Positions 1 through 9,114 are shown, counted from the stretch's first letter. The stretch: 64,000 nt of DNA from an uncultured Muribaculaceae bacterium (GCA_947174275.1 CAMWIJ010000002.1:31527-95526); one strand, 5' to 3'. Notes: a model not told the origin generated them from the sequence alone. Program-made: numbers and translations.

Positions 1-705
1 CTCGTTGTCGAGGCGATAGGCTTCTTTCTCCTTGTTGTAAAGGTCTTTGATTTCAGCGTCAGTGACGTCGAAGCCTTCGTTGGGAAGCGACGCGTAGTCA
101 ACTTTGGCTACGTTGAGAGTCACATTTTTGTTTTCGTCATAATATGCTTTTGCATCGAGCTTGTTGGCGGTGATAGCGCCGAGCTGGAGCTGGAATTTGG
201 CACTCATGAGCTGACGGCGGATACGGTTTTCCATATCGTCCCAGAGAGCGCGGGCGGTCTCCGAGCCACTTTCGTTTGAGTAGGCGTAGGAGTAGAAGTC
301 CTCGGCCGAGGGGAACCCGTAGCGCTGCGCTTCCATCGAGGCAATCGAGCCGGGACCGAAGAGATAGTCTTGCATCTCCTCGTCAGTGACAGTGATGCCG
401 AGAGCTTCGAGCTCGTTGTTGAAAAGCTCTTCGTCGACAATCTGCTGGAGCGCCATCTCATCGGCGTAAGAGAAGTCGACATCATCGCGGCCGGACTGAC
501 GCATCTGCTCGGAGATCTGACTTGCCGAACGTTTCCACTTGTCATATTTCAATTTCTCACCGTCGACTTTCACAGCGGTGTCGCGGTCACCGAAAAATGA
601 GGTAATGTTATCGGAAACTGCGGTAATGATAAACAATACGAGAGCCAGACCGAGGATAGATATCACCAGGGCAGGCCGTTTTCTAATGTGTTCTAATGCT
701 GACAT
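1..705 (-). CDS. PpiD-like periplasmic peptidyl-prolyl isomerase/chaperone, N-terminal part (runs off the window)
   Basis: Reading the minus strand from the ATG at 705 gives 235 uninterrupted codons to base 1, so the gene continues beyond the window. The protein starts MSALEHIRKR, then has one hydrophobic segment (about residues 12-28) and a helical SurA/PpiD-type N-terminal domain (SQISEQMR, ALQQIVDEELFNNELE, VTDEEMQDYLF). This matches inner-membrane-anchored PpiD foldases, which help newly exported outer-membrane and periplasmic proteins fold; the parvulin domain would lie off the window. A strong promoter sits upstream: TTTG at 822-819, 19 nt, then TATCTTTG at 799-792. In many Bacteroides genomes a ppiD-like gene follows the lptC/CorC genes; here it is on the opposite strand about 15 kb away. 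The family is clear, but full domain content cannot be checked. Confidence 0.85.
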   Translation of the reverse strand, partial: MSALEHIRKRPALVISILGLALVLFIITAVSDNITSFFGDRDTAVKVDGEKLKYDKWKRSASQISEQMRQSGRDDVDFSYADEMALQQIVDEELFNNELEALGITVTDEEMQDYLFGPGSIASMEAQRYGFPSAEDFYSYAYSNESGSETARALWDDMENRIRRQLMSAKFQLQLGAITANKLDAKAYYDENKNVTLNVAKVDYASLPNEGFDVTDAEIKDLYNKEKEAYRLDNE

Positions 706-791
706 TTATGATTTGTGTTTATTTTTATTTTAATGACTGGTATCGATTGCAGACGGCCGCGGCACACGGCGCGCTACCGCATTGAAGCGCA

Positions 792-822
792 CAAAGATAA
801 CTTTTTTTTTGGTTATGTCAAA
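792..822 (-). promoter_or_regulatory. Promoter of the ppiD-like gene
   Basis: On the minus strand TTTG (822-819) is followed by 19 nt and then TATCTTTG (799-792). This is the full Bacteroidetes sigma-ABfr pattern (TTTG, 19-21 nt, TAnnTTTG). It predicts a leader of about 80 nt before the ATG at 705. Confidence 0.7.
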
Positions 823-886
823 ACTAATTCCGTCAATTTTACGATATTTTTTCACCATGTCGCGCACCACAGGGCCGTTTATATAA

Positions 887-936
887 AAATACCTACTTTT
901 AGGTATTTCGTATTATGGAATGACATAGTAATTTTG
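887..936 (+). promoter_or_regulatory. Candidate operator-promoter upstream of rex
   Basis: A perfect 9-bp inverted repeat (AAATACCTA and TAGGTATTT, separated by CTTT) spans 887-908. It overlaps a -33-like TTTC (906-909), which is followed 19 nt later by TAATTTTG (929-936), a match to TAnnTTTG. The arrangement is that of an operator overlapping a promoter directed toward rex. If used, it would give rex a leader of about 195 nt in addition to the proximal promoter at 1117. The regulator is unknown. The palindrome does not resemble a Rex site (TTGTGAA...TTCACAA). Confidence 0.45.
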
Positions 937-982
937 CACCGGATAATTATACAAGAAGCTATTGTTTTAAACGTTAAAACCG

Positions 983-1016
983 GCGCCGCATCAGTTTGTG
1001 AAAACAGATGCGGCGC
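983..1016 (+). other. Leader hairpin with a GUGA tetraloop upstream of rex
   Basis: GCGCCGCATC (983-992) pairs perfectly with GATGCGGCGC (1007-1016). Inside, GTTT and AAAC can extend the stem around a GTGA (GNRA-type) tetraloop after an A-A mismatch. No T-run follows, so this is not a classic terminator; it looks like a leader structure on a transcript from the 929 promoter. The rest of the 706-1138 gap holds only the promoters listed here and no convincing reading frame. Confidence 0.5.
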
Positions 1017-1116
1017 TGTAACTTCATACCGGCAGGCGCTGTCGGGCCGCACTGCCGACATTATAATATTAACATAAATTTAGGCGTGGCGGCATCCCGA
1101 TATGATATTTTTTTTG

Positions 1117-1124
1117 TATCTTTG
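1117..1124 (+). promoter_or_regulatory. Proximal rex promoter, -7 element
   Basis: TATCTTTG matches the Bacteroidetes -7 consensus and lies 14 nt before the rex ATG at 1139. Transcripts from here would have almost no leader. No good TTTG is visible at the expected -33 distance. Confidence 0.55.
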
Positions 1125-1138
1125 CGAGCGAAAAACTT

Positions 1139-1810
1139 ATGACAACGACAATCAAAAACACCGATAAAGCGATGATACCGGAGCCGGCTCTGCGCCGACT
1201 GCCGTGGTATCTGGCCTACGTCACGCTGCTTGACGAGCGTGGCATCGAATATGTGTCGTCGACGGCAATATCGCGCGAGCTCAATGTCGACGCCTCGCAG
1301 ATTGCCAAAGACCTGTCGTTTCTCAACATAAAGGGCAAGACCCGCATAGGCTACGAGGTGAAGCTGCTGTGTCACGAGTTGCAGGAGTTTCTGGGGTTCA
1401 AGCGCCGCCACAACGCCGTGGTGCTTGGCGTAGGCTCGCTCGGCGGCTCTCTGATACATGACTCCGGCCTCGCCAAATACGGGCTCAACATCGTGGCCGG
1501 ATTTGACATCGACCAGAATATTGTCGGCACATCTGCCTGCGGAGTGCCTATCCTCGACATCTCATCGCTCGAGGCCACGATATCGCGGCTCAACGTCGAG
1601 GTGGGAATAATAACCCTCCCCGTCGACCACGCGCAGGAGGGAGCCGAACGGCTGATAAAAGCCGGAGTAAAGGCACTGTGGAATTTCACGCCTTACCGCA
1701 TACGAGCTCCCCGCGGCATTGTCATAACCAACACATCGATTTACGCACATCTGGCGGTGATGTACAACCGTCTTGACGCCCAGAAACGCTTAGATGAATA
1801 TCCGTCATGA
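1139..1810 (+). CDS. rex: Redox-sensing transcriptional repressor Rex
   Basis: The 223-residue length is typical of Rex. Residues about 15-70 form the winged-helix DNA-binding domain (STAISRELNVDASQIAKDLS as the recognition region). The dinucleotide-binding Rossmann motif GVGSLGG is at 97-103, and the C-terminal helix carries the usual domain-swap segment. Rex senses NADH/NAD+ and represses fermentation and respiration genes when NADH is low. The ATG at 1139 fits the family N-terminus. The stop overlaps the start of the next gene (ATGA, 1807-1810), which implies translational coupling. Two possible promoters lie upstream (929 and 1117). A lone Rex-like half site, TTGTGAA, is at 996-1002 in the leader hairpin, but its partner half is absent, so autoregulation is not shown. 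Confidence 0.95.
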   Translation: MTTTIKNTDKAMIPEPALRRLPWYLAYVTLLDERGIEYVSSTAISRELNVDASQIAKDLSFLNIKGKTRIGYEVKLLCHELQEFLGFKRRHNAVVLGVGSLGGSLIHDSGLAKYGLNIVAGFDIDQNIVGTSACGVPILDISSLEATISRLNVEVGIITLPVDHAQEGAERLIKAGVKALWNFTPYRIRAPRGIVITNTSIYAHLAVMYNRLDAQKRLDEYPS

Positions 1811-2373
1811 AAATACTTGAGCTGAGAGACTCCGGCAGCAAAGCCAACGGTACGCTGCCTACACTTATCCTTACCACAGACTCCTCCATAATCCGCGACA
1901 ACAGGCCGGTGTTCCTGCCGGAAATATCACGCCGCTGGCGCTGCGACTTCTCGGTGGCCTACCTGATAAGCCGTCTCGGCAAATCGATATCCGAGAAATT
2001 CGCTCCGCGATATTACGACATGATGACACTGTGCGCGCGCTTTGTGCCTCTCGACATCGTGTCGCCCGAAGGAAGCGACACCGAAAACTGGACACCGTGG
2101 GCCACGGCATTTGACGGCGCACTGGCACTCGGGACATGGGTCGAAGCCTCCACTGTCAAGACAGTCGACATCAGGGCGCCGCAAAGCATAACATTCTCCA
2201 ATGTCATGCCACCGGTCACCAAGTCAATCAAACTTCTGAGCAAAGACATGGTAATCAAGACAGGCGATATCATCATCCCCCCCGCGCCTCTGCTGAGTTG
2301 CGCCATAGATATCGGCGACCGCGTGGAAGCCTCGGTCAACGGACAGGATGTGCTGAAGTTCAACATCAAATGA
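1807..2373 (+). CDS. FAH-like (fumarylacetoacetate hydrolase superfamily) protein, probably lacking the metal site
   Basis: This 188-residue protein carries the FAH-superfamily landmark SRLGKSISEKFAPRYYD (about residues 57-73), seen in the Bacteroidetes FAH proteins that act on 2-oxo acids or acylpyruvates. Just before it, where active members have an E-x-E metal-binding strand (of the type YEVEL), this protein reads RCDFSVAY. The downstream metal-coordinating Asp region is also not recognisable (CARFVPLDI). It may therefore be a pseudoenzyme or have a changed activity. It overlaps rex by 4 nt, so the two are almost certainly co-expressed. The family call is moderately confident; the loss of activity is inference from the motif comparison. 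Confidence 0.6.
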   Translation: MKILELRDSGSKANGTLPTLILTTDSSIIRDNRPVFLPEISRRWRCDFSVAYLISRLGKSISEKFAPRYYDMMTLCARFVPLDIVSPEGSDTENWTPWATAFDGALALGTWVEASTVKTVDIRAPQSITFSNVMPPVTKSIKLLSKDMVIKTGDIIIPPAPLLSCAIDIGDRVEASVNGQDVLKFNIK

Positions 2374-2499
2374 CAATCAACAGTCAACACAAGCAACCGA
2401 CGGCCGGCACACAATAACATCGGCCGCCTCACGTTATAAAATACACCGGATACCAGCCGGACACATTTCTCAATCATCAACAGAAACAGTTTTACAGCT

Positions 2500-5400
2500 A
2501 TGCCATACAGAAAAAAGACACTGATATACCTCTCCATGCTATGTGCCATGGCAGGCGCCAGCGGCGCATCGGCCATGGACGCGGGGTATTACACCTCCTC
2601 TTCAGTATTGTCATCAGGACATTGGGTAAAAATACGCGTCAACGAGTCAGGTATACAGCAGATTACCCATCAGCAACTGCGTGAATGGGGATTTGACGAC
2701 CCGTCGGCAGTGACAGTCTACGGCTTCGGCGGAGTGGTCGGAGTGCGGGAATTTCTTGACGCAAGCATACCCGACGACCTGCCGCAGCAGCCCGTTGTAC
2801 GCACTGACGACCGCCTGCTGTTTTACGGAGAGTCAAATTACCGTCCCAACTTCGTATATGCAGCATCAAAGCCGTCGACCGTATCCGGATGCCCCGACGC
2901 CGAGCGCAACCACGCCGCTGACGCCGGTTATTACTTCGTGACCGACTCGCAGCCGCAGCAGCAGCCCGAACGCATACCCTACAAGCGCATCGGCACCAAC
3001 CCGTTTCTGAAATATCACTGGGATATATCGATCATCGAGGAAGAGGTAGCCAACCCGCTGCATCAGGGACAGCTCTATTTCGGCCGTGACATATCGCAGG
3101 ACTCCGACACGCTGAAGTTTTCATTTCCGCTCGTCGACCTTTATCACGACAGCAATTCCGGCAATTATTCAAAAGTCGTGCTCCACGACATACTTGTCGG
3201 ATCAGGAAGCAACCTGACCTACGTCCTGTCATATCCCCACCGCGGTGAAGTTGTCGACAAAGTCATCAATCTCGACAACAGCGACAAACATATACAGTTC
3301 AGCTCCAACGCCAACCGCTCCGACTCATATATATCAATGTCGATGCTGCCTGACGAGACATCCGTCGACCTGACTCTGACGAAAGCGGCCAAATCGACAT
3401 TCACCTATGCGGCAATCGACCGTCTCGCCTTTGCCTATCAGCGCCAGAACATACTCGGTGACCGTCCGTCTATGCTGCTGTGCTACGAAAAGATTGCAGC
3501 AGGCGAGGTAATAGAGATTACCCAGTCAAATCCTGATGTAATCGTGTGGAATGTAGATAACCCCTACAACGTGCGCCCGTATCAGACGAGCTACAATTAT
3601 GGCGGCACGTGGACGATATTCACCACCGAAAAGGCATATAATTTAACAAGATATACGGACACCGCCCACCGCGATATCGTATTCGACCCCAACAAACAAC
3701 ATCTGCCGGTGGAATATGCCGGAGAGGTCAACAATCAGGATATTCACGCCTGCGAAGTGCCCGACCTTGTCATTCTGTCGGCCGACGCCTTCGTTGACCA
3801 GGCCGAACGTCTGGCACAGATACACCGCGACCTGCTCGGCCATGATGTCGTCGTGCTGCGCCAGGAAGAGATATTCAATGAGTTCTCGTCGGGAACACCG
3901 TCACTGTGGGGCATACGCAAGGCAATGAAGATGTTCTACGACCGTAATCCGTCAAAGATGAAGCACCTGCTTCTGTTCGGAGGCGCATTTTACGACAACC
4001 GCGGTCTCACCGCCACCGGCGCATCATTCAAAGAGAAAGGCGCACTTCTGCTCAACTACGGCACCCCCTACCACAAGACGATGTCGTCAATCACCAAGGG
4101 CTACTCGTGCGACGCCTACTTCGGCATGCTCGGCGAAACTCCCCCCAACGACGAGTTCATAAACAACATGCAGCACATCAACGTCGGCCGCATACCCGTG
4201 ACCGACAGTTCGCAGGCCGCCAAAGCAGTAGACAAGATATACCAGTATCTGACCTACAGCCCGGCATCCGACATCTACCAGCGCGTGCTTCTGATGGCCG
4301 ACCACGGCGATACATCAGGCCACATGAGAAGCGCGGAGAAAACCGGAGCGTCATTCCTTGCCAACAACCCCGGAGTAACCCTCGTAAAAGGCTACAGCTC
4401 TCTGTATCCGACAAAAAACGGAAAGGCCATTCCTGCCAGAGAGGTGATAAAGCAGGCTCTCAAGAAAGGAGTCATGTATCTCAATTACACCGGCCACGGC
4501 AAGCCCGACTACATAGGCACGTCAAACCTCTACCACATCACTGATGTGCACGACACACAATACGGCTACTTCCCCTTCGCCATGCTCGCCACATGTCAGG
4601 CCTATACATTCGACTGCCTCGAGCAGTCAATAGCCCAGGAGATGGTGATGCAGAACAACGGCGGCATGATAGGTGTCATCGCAGCCTGCCGCGAGGTATA
4701 TCAGACCCACAACGAGACATTGTCAGAGACAATGGCCGATATATTCTCCAAATCGCCCCAGGGCACCACTACAGGCGATATATTGCGACTGAGCCGCAAC
4801 TCCATCTATGAAAGAGTCAGCGGACTGAGCGACAACGCAGTGATGATCAACACCTCATGCTACAATCTGTGTGGCGACCCCGCCATACCGTTGTTCTTCT
4901 CCGGACATAAGATTACAATCGAGAGTGTCAACGGCGAAGCTTATGACGAAACCGAAGGAAGCCACAAGATTACACCGCTCAAAGCAAATACAATCACCGG
5001 CTATATACAAAACCCGTCAGACGCAGGCTCGCCCTGGACTTCGTTCAACGGCAAAGTGATACTTACGCTCTACGAGCCGTCAATCGACCGCAAATGCGTG
5101 ACATTCGGTGAGAATGACACTATCAAACAGGTGTTTACCGACGAGGATCAGCTGCTCGAAGCCAACGCCATTGTGACCGACGGCCGCTTTACTGTCAGCT
5201 TCACTCCCCCGATGCCCGTGCGCACAGGCGACTTCAACCGCGCCACAATCACAGCGGCGCTCCCCGACAACAGCGAGGTAGCTACCACCTACACCCTGTC
5301 ACTCGCCTGCGACCCCGACCTTGCGCCGGAGACGCCTGACGACACCGAGGCCCCTGTAATAACCTCGCTCTATATCGACAGCCCCGACTTTGTCAACGGC

Positions 5401-5976
5401 GACATAACCGGACAGGACTTCATTGTCTACGCCTCAGTCACCGACAATGAGAGCGGCATCTACAGCCCGACAGGCACTGTAGGCCCCACTTGCCGCATAT
5501 CAATCGACAACACCATGAATTATCCCGTGGTGGGAACGGCGATTACTGACAACGGCGACGGCACAATCGAAATCGAATATCCGTTCACATCGCTCAGCGA
5601 CGGACGCCACACCCTGACCCTCCACATCTCTGACAACGCCGGCAACAGCGCCTCACGCACCATCGATTTCACAATCAACAACACCGGCGCCAACGCACGA
5701 CTGAGCGTCGAGGAAGAGCCGGCGCGCGTACAGGCCACACTGTCGCTTCAGCACAACTTCACCGACACTCCGTCAGGACGCCTCATCATCGAAGATGAAG
5801 CCGGCAACACGGTCTACACCCGCGCCAATGTCAGCTTCCCCTTCGAATGGGATCTGACCGACATGTCAGGCAATCTCGTGAGCGACGGCGTGTATCGCGC
5901 CTACGCCATCTGCAAGGGAGGCAACCTCTACGGCCACACTCCCAAAATCGACATTATCGTGGTGCAGCAGCCCTGA
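2500..5976 (+). CDS. porU: PorU-like C25-family cysteine peptidase (type IX secretion sortase paralogue), porV-linked copy
   Basis: The 1158-residue protein has a signal peptide (hydrophobic LIYLSMLCAMAGASGASA), a long beta-rich N-terminal region (VLSSGHWVKIRVNESGI) and a caspase-like gingipain fold. The likely catalytic pair is His666 in YTGHGKPD and Cys699 in MLATCQAY. NVGRIPVTDSSQAAKAVDKI is a further PorU-type segment. The end is an Ig/FlgD-like C-terminal domain (WDLTDMSGNLVSDGVYRAY). PorU cleaves the C-terminal signal of type IX cargo at the cell surface and attaches the cargo to A-LPS. The neighbours porV and ispF repeat the order known from Porphyromonas gingivalis. Oddly, the segment after the Cys (QAYTFDCLEQ) departs from the usual E-F-x-R-x-D stretch, which the second copy at 35393 keeps. 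No promoter stands out in the 126-nt gap upstream. Confidence 0.8.
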   Translation: MPYRKKTLIYLSMLCAMAGASGASAMDAGYYTSSSVLSSGHWVKIRVNESGIQQITHQQLREWGFDDPSAVTVYGFGGVVGVREFLDASIPDDLPQQPVVRTDDRLLFYGESNYRPNFVYAASKPSTVSGCPDAERNHAADAGYYFVTDSQPQQQPERIPYKRIGTNPFLKYHWDISIIEEEVANPLHQGQLYFGRDISQDSDTLKFSFPLVDLYHDSNSGNYSKVVLHDILVGSGSNLTYVLSYPHRGEVVDKVINLDNSDKHIQFSSNANRSDSYISMSMLPDETSVDLTLTKAAKSTFTYAAIDRLAFAYQRQNILGDRPSMLLCYEKIAAGEVIEITQSNPDVIVWNVDNPYNVRPYQTSYNYGGTWTIFTTEKAYNLTRYTDTAHRDIVFDPNKQHLPVEYAGEVNNQDIHACEVPDLVILSADAFVDQAERLAQIHRDLLGHDVVVLRQEEIFNEFSSGTPSLWGIRKAMKMFYDRNPSKMKHLLLFGGAFYDNRGLTATGASFKEKGALLLNYGTPYHKTMSSITKGYSCDAYFGMLGETPPNDEFINNMQHINVGRIPVTDSSQAAKAVDKIYQYLTYSPASDIYQRVLLMADHGDTSGHMRSAEKTGASFLANNPGVTLVKGYSSLYPTKNGKAIPAREVIKQALKKGVMYLNYTGHGKPDYIGTSNLYHITDVHDTQYGYFPFAMLATCQAYTFDCLEQSIAQEMVMQNNGGMIGVIAACREVYQTHNETLSETMADIFSKSPQGTTTGDILRLSRNSIYERVSGLSDNAVMINTSCYNLCGDPAIPLFFSGHKITIESVNGEAYDETEGSHKITPLKANTITGYIQNPSDAGSPWTSFNGKVILTLYEPSIDRKCVTFGENDTIKQVFTDEDQLLEANAIVTDGRFTVSFTPPMPVRTGDFNRATITAALPDNSEVATTYTLSLACDPDLAPETPDDTEAPVITSLYIDSPDFVNGDITGQDFIVYASVTDNESGIYSPTGTVGPTCRISIDNTMNYPVVGTAITDNGDGTIEIEYPFTSLSDGRHTLTLHISDNAGNSASRTIDFTINNTGANARLSVEEEPARVQATLSLQHNFTDTPSGRLIIEDEAGNTVYTRANVSFPFEWDLTDMSGNLVSDGVYRAYAICKGGNLYGHTPKIDIIVVQQP

Positions 5977-6000
5977 CGCCCGGCCACATATCTGATATAA

Positions 6001-6042
6001 AAAGTCCGCCGCACGACACCGCCGGCGGACTTTGTTCTTTTA
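6001..6042 (+). terminator. Intrinsic terminator between porU-like gene and porV
   Basis: AAAGTCCGCCG (6001-6011) and CGGCGGACTTT (6023-6033) form a perfect 11-bp stem with an 11-nt loop, followed by the T-rich GTTCTTTTA. It lies 25 nt after the porU stop, so porV probably has its own promoter. Confidence 0.85.
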
Positions 6043-6126
6043 TCTGCTTGAAACCACAACCCGTAACCTTCAAAAATTTAACGTCGCGGTTACAATAAAT
6101 TTACCGTTTTGCAGTTATAGTAATAT

Positions 6127-7338
6127 ATGAAAACAACTCTCATCAAACCGACCATTATCGGCGCAGCATGCCTCATGCTGGCAAGCGGGGCAAAGGCCGA
6201 CGACAATATCAAGAACGAATTCAACCCTATCGAGACCGGTGTGACCTCACTCTCGATAGCTCCCGACGCGCGAGGAGCCTCGATGGGCGACATCGGCGCG
6301 GCCACCGACCCCGACGCCTATTCCCAGTTCTGGAACCCGTCGAAATATGCGTTTGCCTACTCCGAAGCTGCCGTATCGCTGAGCTACACCCCGTGGCTTC
6401 GCAAACTTGTCAACGACATCTTCCTTGCCGATGTGTCGGGCTACTGGAAACTCGGTTCCAACGACAATCAGGCCGTGTCGGCATCGCTGCGATATTTCTC
6501 ACTCGGCGAGGTCAACACCAACGACCCCTCAGGCGTGGCCACCCAGAGCCTCAACCCCTACGAACTGTCGTTTGACGTCGGTTATTCCCGCAAACTGTCG
6601 GAAAAATTCTCGATGGGAGTAGTGTTCCGCTACATCTATTCCGACCTCGGCTTCTCCAACTCCTACGCCGGCGACCAGACCGTCGGAGCATCGGCATTCT
6701 CGGCCGACATCTCGGGCTACTACACCACCTACCCTATCGTGGGCCGAAGCGAATGCCAGTGGTCTTGGGGATGGAACATATCCAACATCGGTACGAAGGT
6801 CAACTACAACAACGGCGAAGACCCTGCGTTTCTGCCCACCAACCTTCGTCTCGGCACCACATTCATGTTCCCACTGGCCGACTATCATAACCTCGCTCTC
6901 TCGGTCGATTTCAACAAACTTCTCGTTCCGGCCCGTCCGCGCGAAAGCGACTATGCCGACGACACCGACGGCGAACGCGAATATCTCGATGCACTCCAGG
7001 AGTGGCAGGACATGTCGCCCATCACCGGTATATTCAAGTCATTTTCCGACGCCCCCGGCGGTTTCAAAGAGGAGTTGCGCGAGATAACCTACTCGCTCGG
7101 CGCCGAATATTCCTACAACCAGCAGTTTTTCCTGCGCGCCGGATATTACCACGAAAGCCAGTATAAAGGCAACCGCCAGTATTTCGGCATAGGCGCCGGC
7201 TTCTCGCTCAATGTGCTGCGTCTCGACGCCTCCTACATGATAGCCACCGCGCAGCAGTCGCCGCTTGACCAGACACTGCGCTTCTCGCTTACATTTGACA
7301 TGGACGGCCTGCGCGAGATACTCGGCAAACGCAGATAA
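6127..7338 (+). CDS. porV: Type IX secretion outer-membrane protein PorV (LptO)
   Basis: 403 residues with a signal peptide (IGAACLMLASGAKA) and a FadL-like beta-barrel. PorV-family landmarks are the start of the mature protein (FNPIETGVTSLSIAPDARG, ASMGDIGAATDPDAYS), WNPSKYAFAYSEAAVSLSY and the closing strands (LDQTLRFSLTFDMDGL). PorV shuttles type IX cargo from the translocon to the PorU sortase complex at the outer membrane. Position directly after a porU-like gene and before ispF matches P. gingivalis synteny. A terminator separates it from the sortase gene; ispF starts 50 nt downstream and is probably co-transcribed. Confidence 0.92.
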   Translation: MKTTLIKPTIIGAACLMLASGAKADDNIKNEFNPIETGVTSLSIAPDARGASMGDIGAATDPDAYSQFWNPSKYAFAYSEAAVSLSYTPWLRKLVNDIFLADVSGYWKLGSNDNQAVSASLRYFSLGEVNTNDPSGVATQSLNPYELSFDVGYSRKLSEKFSMGVVFRYIYSDLGFSNSYAGDQTVGASAFSADISGYYTTYPIVGRSECQWSWGWNISNIGTKVNYNNGEDPAFLPTNLRLGTTFMFPLADYHNLALSVDFNKLLVPARPRESDYADDTDGEREYLDALQEWQDMSPITGIFKSFSDAPGGFKEELREITYSLGAEYSYNQQFFLRAGYYHESQYKGNRQYFGIGAGFSLNVLRLDASYMIATAQQSPLDQTLRFSLTFDMDGLREILGKRR

Positions 7339-7388
7339 TCGACTCGCATCCGGCATAATCATTGACGGTTACAAAATCTCCGATAGAT

Positions 7389-7871
7389 ATGGATATACGA
7401 TCAGGCAACGGATTTGACGTGCACCGCTTCGCCCCCGACCGCGAGCTATGGCTCTGCGGCGTGAAAATACCTTACGAACTCGGACTGCTCGGTCACAGCG
7501 ACGCCGATGTGGCAATACACGCCCTGTGCGACGCACTGCTTGGCGCGCTCGCTCTGCGCGACATTGGTTACCACTTTCCTGACACAGCCGAAGAATATCG
7601 CGGCGTCGACTCGCGCGTGCTTCTCCGCAAGGTCGTCAGCATGATCGAAGAGCGCGGCTACTCGATATCAAATGTCGATGTGACAATCATCGCGCAGGCG
7701 CCCAAACTGCTGCCCCACATCCCGCAGATGATAGCCACACTCGCCGATGACATGAAGATTGCTCCCGACCGCGTGTCGGTCAAGGCCACCACAACCGAAC
7801 GCCTCGGCTTCACCGGGCGCAAGGAGGGGATAGCGACACAGGCGACAGCACTGCTGATAAAAGCACTGTAA
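7389..7871 (+). CDS. ispF: 2-C-methyl-D-erythritol 2,4-cyclodiphosphate synthase
   Basis: Carries the IspF signature [11 protein letters not shown] at the N-terminus (zinc ligands Asp and His), [21 protein letters not shown] with the metal-binding HSD, and the closing [20 protein letters not shown] segment. It makes the cyclic diphosphate intermediate of the MEP isoprenoid pathway as a cytosolic trimer. I start it at the ATG at 7389 (MDIRSG), giving 160 residues, the normal family length. An upstream TTG at 7362 would add nine unsupported residues. It follows porV by 50 nt. Confidence 0.96.
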   Translation: MDIRSGNGFDVHRFAPDRELWLCGVKIPYELGLLGHSDADVAIHALCDALLGALALRDIGYHFPDTAEEYRGVDSRVLLRKVVSMIEERGYSISNVDVTIIAQAPKLLPHIPQMIATLADDMKIAPDRVSVKATTTERLGFTGRKEGIATQATALLIKAL

Positions 7872-7948
7872 CACCGCATCCTCCAGCTGATGACGTTTAT
7901 CTCATAATTTTTGGCGTATATATCCTACCGGGCAGTCAGGAAATCCGT

Positions 7949-7956
7949 TAAATTTG
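7949..7956 (+). promoter_or_regulatory. Promoter -7 element of the glycosidase-like lipoprotein gene
   Basis: TAAATTTG matches TAnnTTTG and lies 33 nt before the ATG at 7990. It overlaps an in-frame upstream TTG (7954), which argues against that longer start. Confidence 0.6.
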
Positions 7957-7989
7957 CTACGGACAAACTTAACAAATAATCCTGATAAC

Positions 7990-9114
7990 ATGAAACGACT
8001 GCCAATCATTGCCATTGCAACGCTTTGCGCTCTCTGCGCATGCTCATCACGCACTGTGCGCACATCACTGCGCTCTGCCGAAAACTCCGAACTGAAACTT
8101 CCTTATGCCAACACAGCGCTTACTGCCGAGTTTGTCGGTCCGGTAATAGATGACACCACGCACTACGTATGGTGTTTCTCGCCGCTTGCCACCGACGACG
8201 GCAAGGTGCACGCCATGGTGTCGCAATGGCCGGTGGAAGAGGGCATGGACGGCTGGTACGGTCCAAACGCCGAGATAGCCCACTATGTGGCCGACCGTCC
8301 GGAAGGACCGTTCAGATATGTCTCATCAGTCGTAAAAACCGCGCTGTTTCCCGACCCGTCAACAATGGCCGGCCCGCACAATCCGCGACTGGAATATGTC
8401 GACGGCAAATATGTGCTCCTTTACATTGCCCAAAATCCCACAGGCAAAACCGGACAGCGTATAGGCATGATGACAGCCGACTCAGTGTACGGCCCGTGGC
8501 GTTTCGCAGGCAGCAACGACGGCATAATGGTAGAGACATCCAATGACCCTTCTCACTGGACCTACGGCTCGCAGACAAGTATAGGCACCGACAATCCGGC
8601 ATTCCTGAAAATCGACGGCAAATATTATATCTACTTCAAAAGCGGGACTCCAAACCACATGGATGCCAAATACGGCTACGCCGTGTCAGACTCGCTCGAA
8701 GGCCCCTACACGATGTGCGACGCCCCTATCACCGACAACGTGTCATATCTTGAGGATGCGCAGGCATTTGAGATGGACGGCAAGTATTATCTGCTCACCA
8801 CCGACAACCTCGGGGGAAACACCGGCGGCTTCGGATACCTGATTTTATGGGAGTCGGCCGACGGACTTAAATTCAACCTTTCCGACGCAAAAATAGCGTT
8901 GGGCACACTTTTCGACTATTGGGGCACACCCGCCGACCGCGATTCGCTGCTGGCGACGCCCAATCTGTTCATCCGCTGCTATTCGGGCAAGATGGAGCGT
9001 CCCGCGATACTGAAAATTGACGGCAAGCCGGCCTATCTCTACGGCGCAGGCGATGTCAACATAAAGGGGCGCTCTATGTCAGAGCCTTATTGCTACCGCA
9101 TAAAGTGGAAATAG
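7990..9114 (+). CDS. Glycoside-hydrolase-like five-bladed beta-propeller lipoprotein (GH43/GH117 type)
   Basis: 374 residues. The N-terminus is a lipoprotein signal (MKRLPIIAIATLCALCACS, with the lipobox ending LCAC), so the protein should sit on the periplasmic or outer face of a membrane. The body has repeated propeller strands typical of GH43-like families (DGKYVLLYIAQNPTG, DSVYGPWRFAGSNDG, FLKIDGKYYIYFKSG, EMDGKYYLLTTDN, SDSLEGPYTM). Acidic residues at blade positions (DNPAFLK, EDAQAFE) are compatible with catalysis, but I cannot assign the triad or substrate. It stands alone, with no SusC/SusD pair or other sugar genes nearby. Its own promoter is upstream and a terminator follows at 9131. 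Confidence 0.7.
   Translation: MKRLPIIAIATLCALCACSSRTVRTSLRSAENSELKLPYANTALTAEFVGPVIDDTTHYVWCFSPLATDDGKVHAMVSQWPVEEGMDGWYGPNAEIAHYVADRPEGPFRYVSSVVKTALFPDPSTMAGPHNPRLEYVDGKYVLLYIAQNPTGKTGQRIGMMTADSVYGPWRFAGSNDGIMVETSNDPSHWTYGSQTSIGTDNPAFLKIDGKYYIYFKSGTPNHMDAKYGYAVSDSLEGPYTMCDAPITDNVSYLEDAQAFEMDGKYYLLTTDNLGGNTGGFGYLILWESADGLKFNLSDAKIALGTLFDYWGTPADRDSLLATPNLFIRCYSGKMERPAILKIDGKPAYLYGAGDVNIKGRSMSEPYCYRIKWK

Noticed and set aside
996..1002. Rex operator in the rex leader
   Set aside because: TTGTGAA is only a half site; the expected TTCACAA is missing, and the bases are in the loop of a hairpin.
715..1077. A 120-codon frame in the ppiD-rex gap
   Set aside because: It covers both promoters and the leader hairpin and shows no protein family features.
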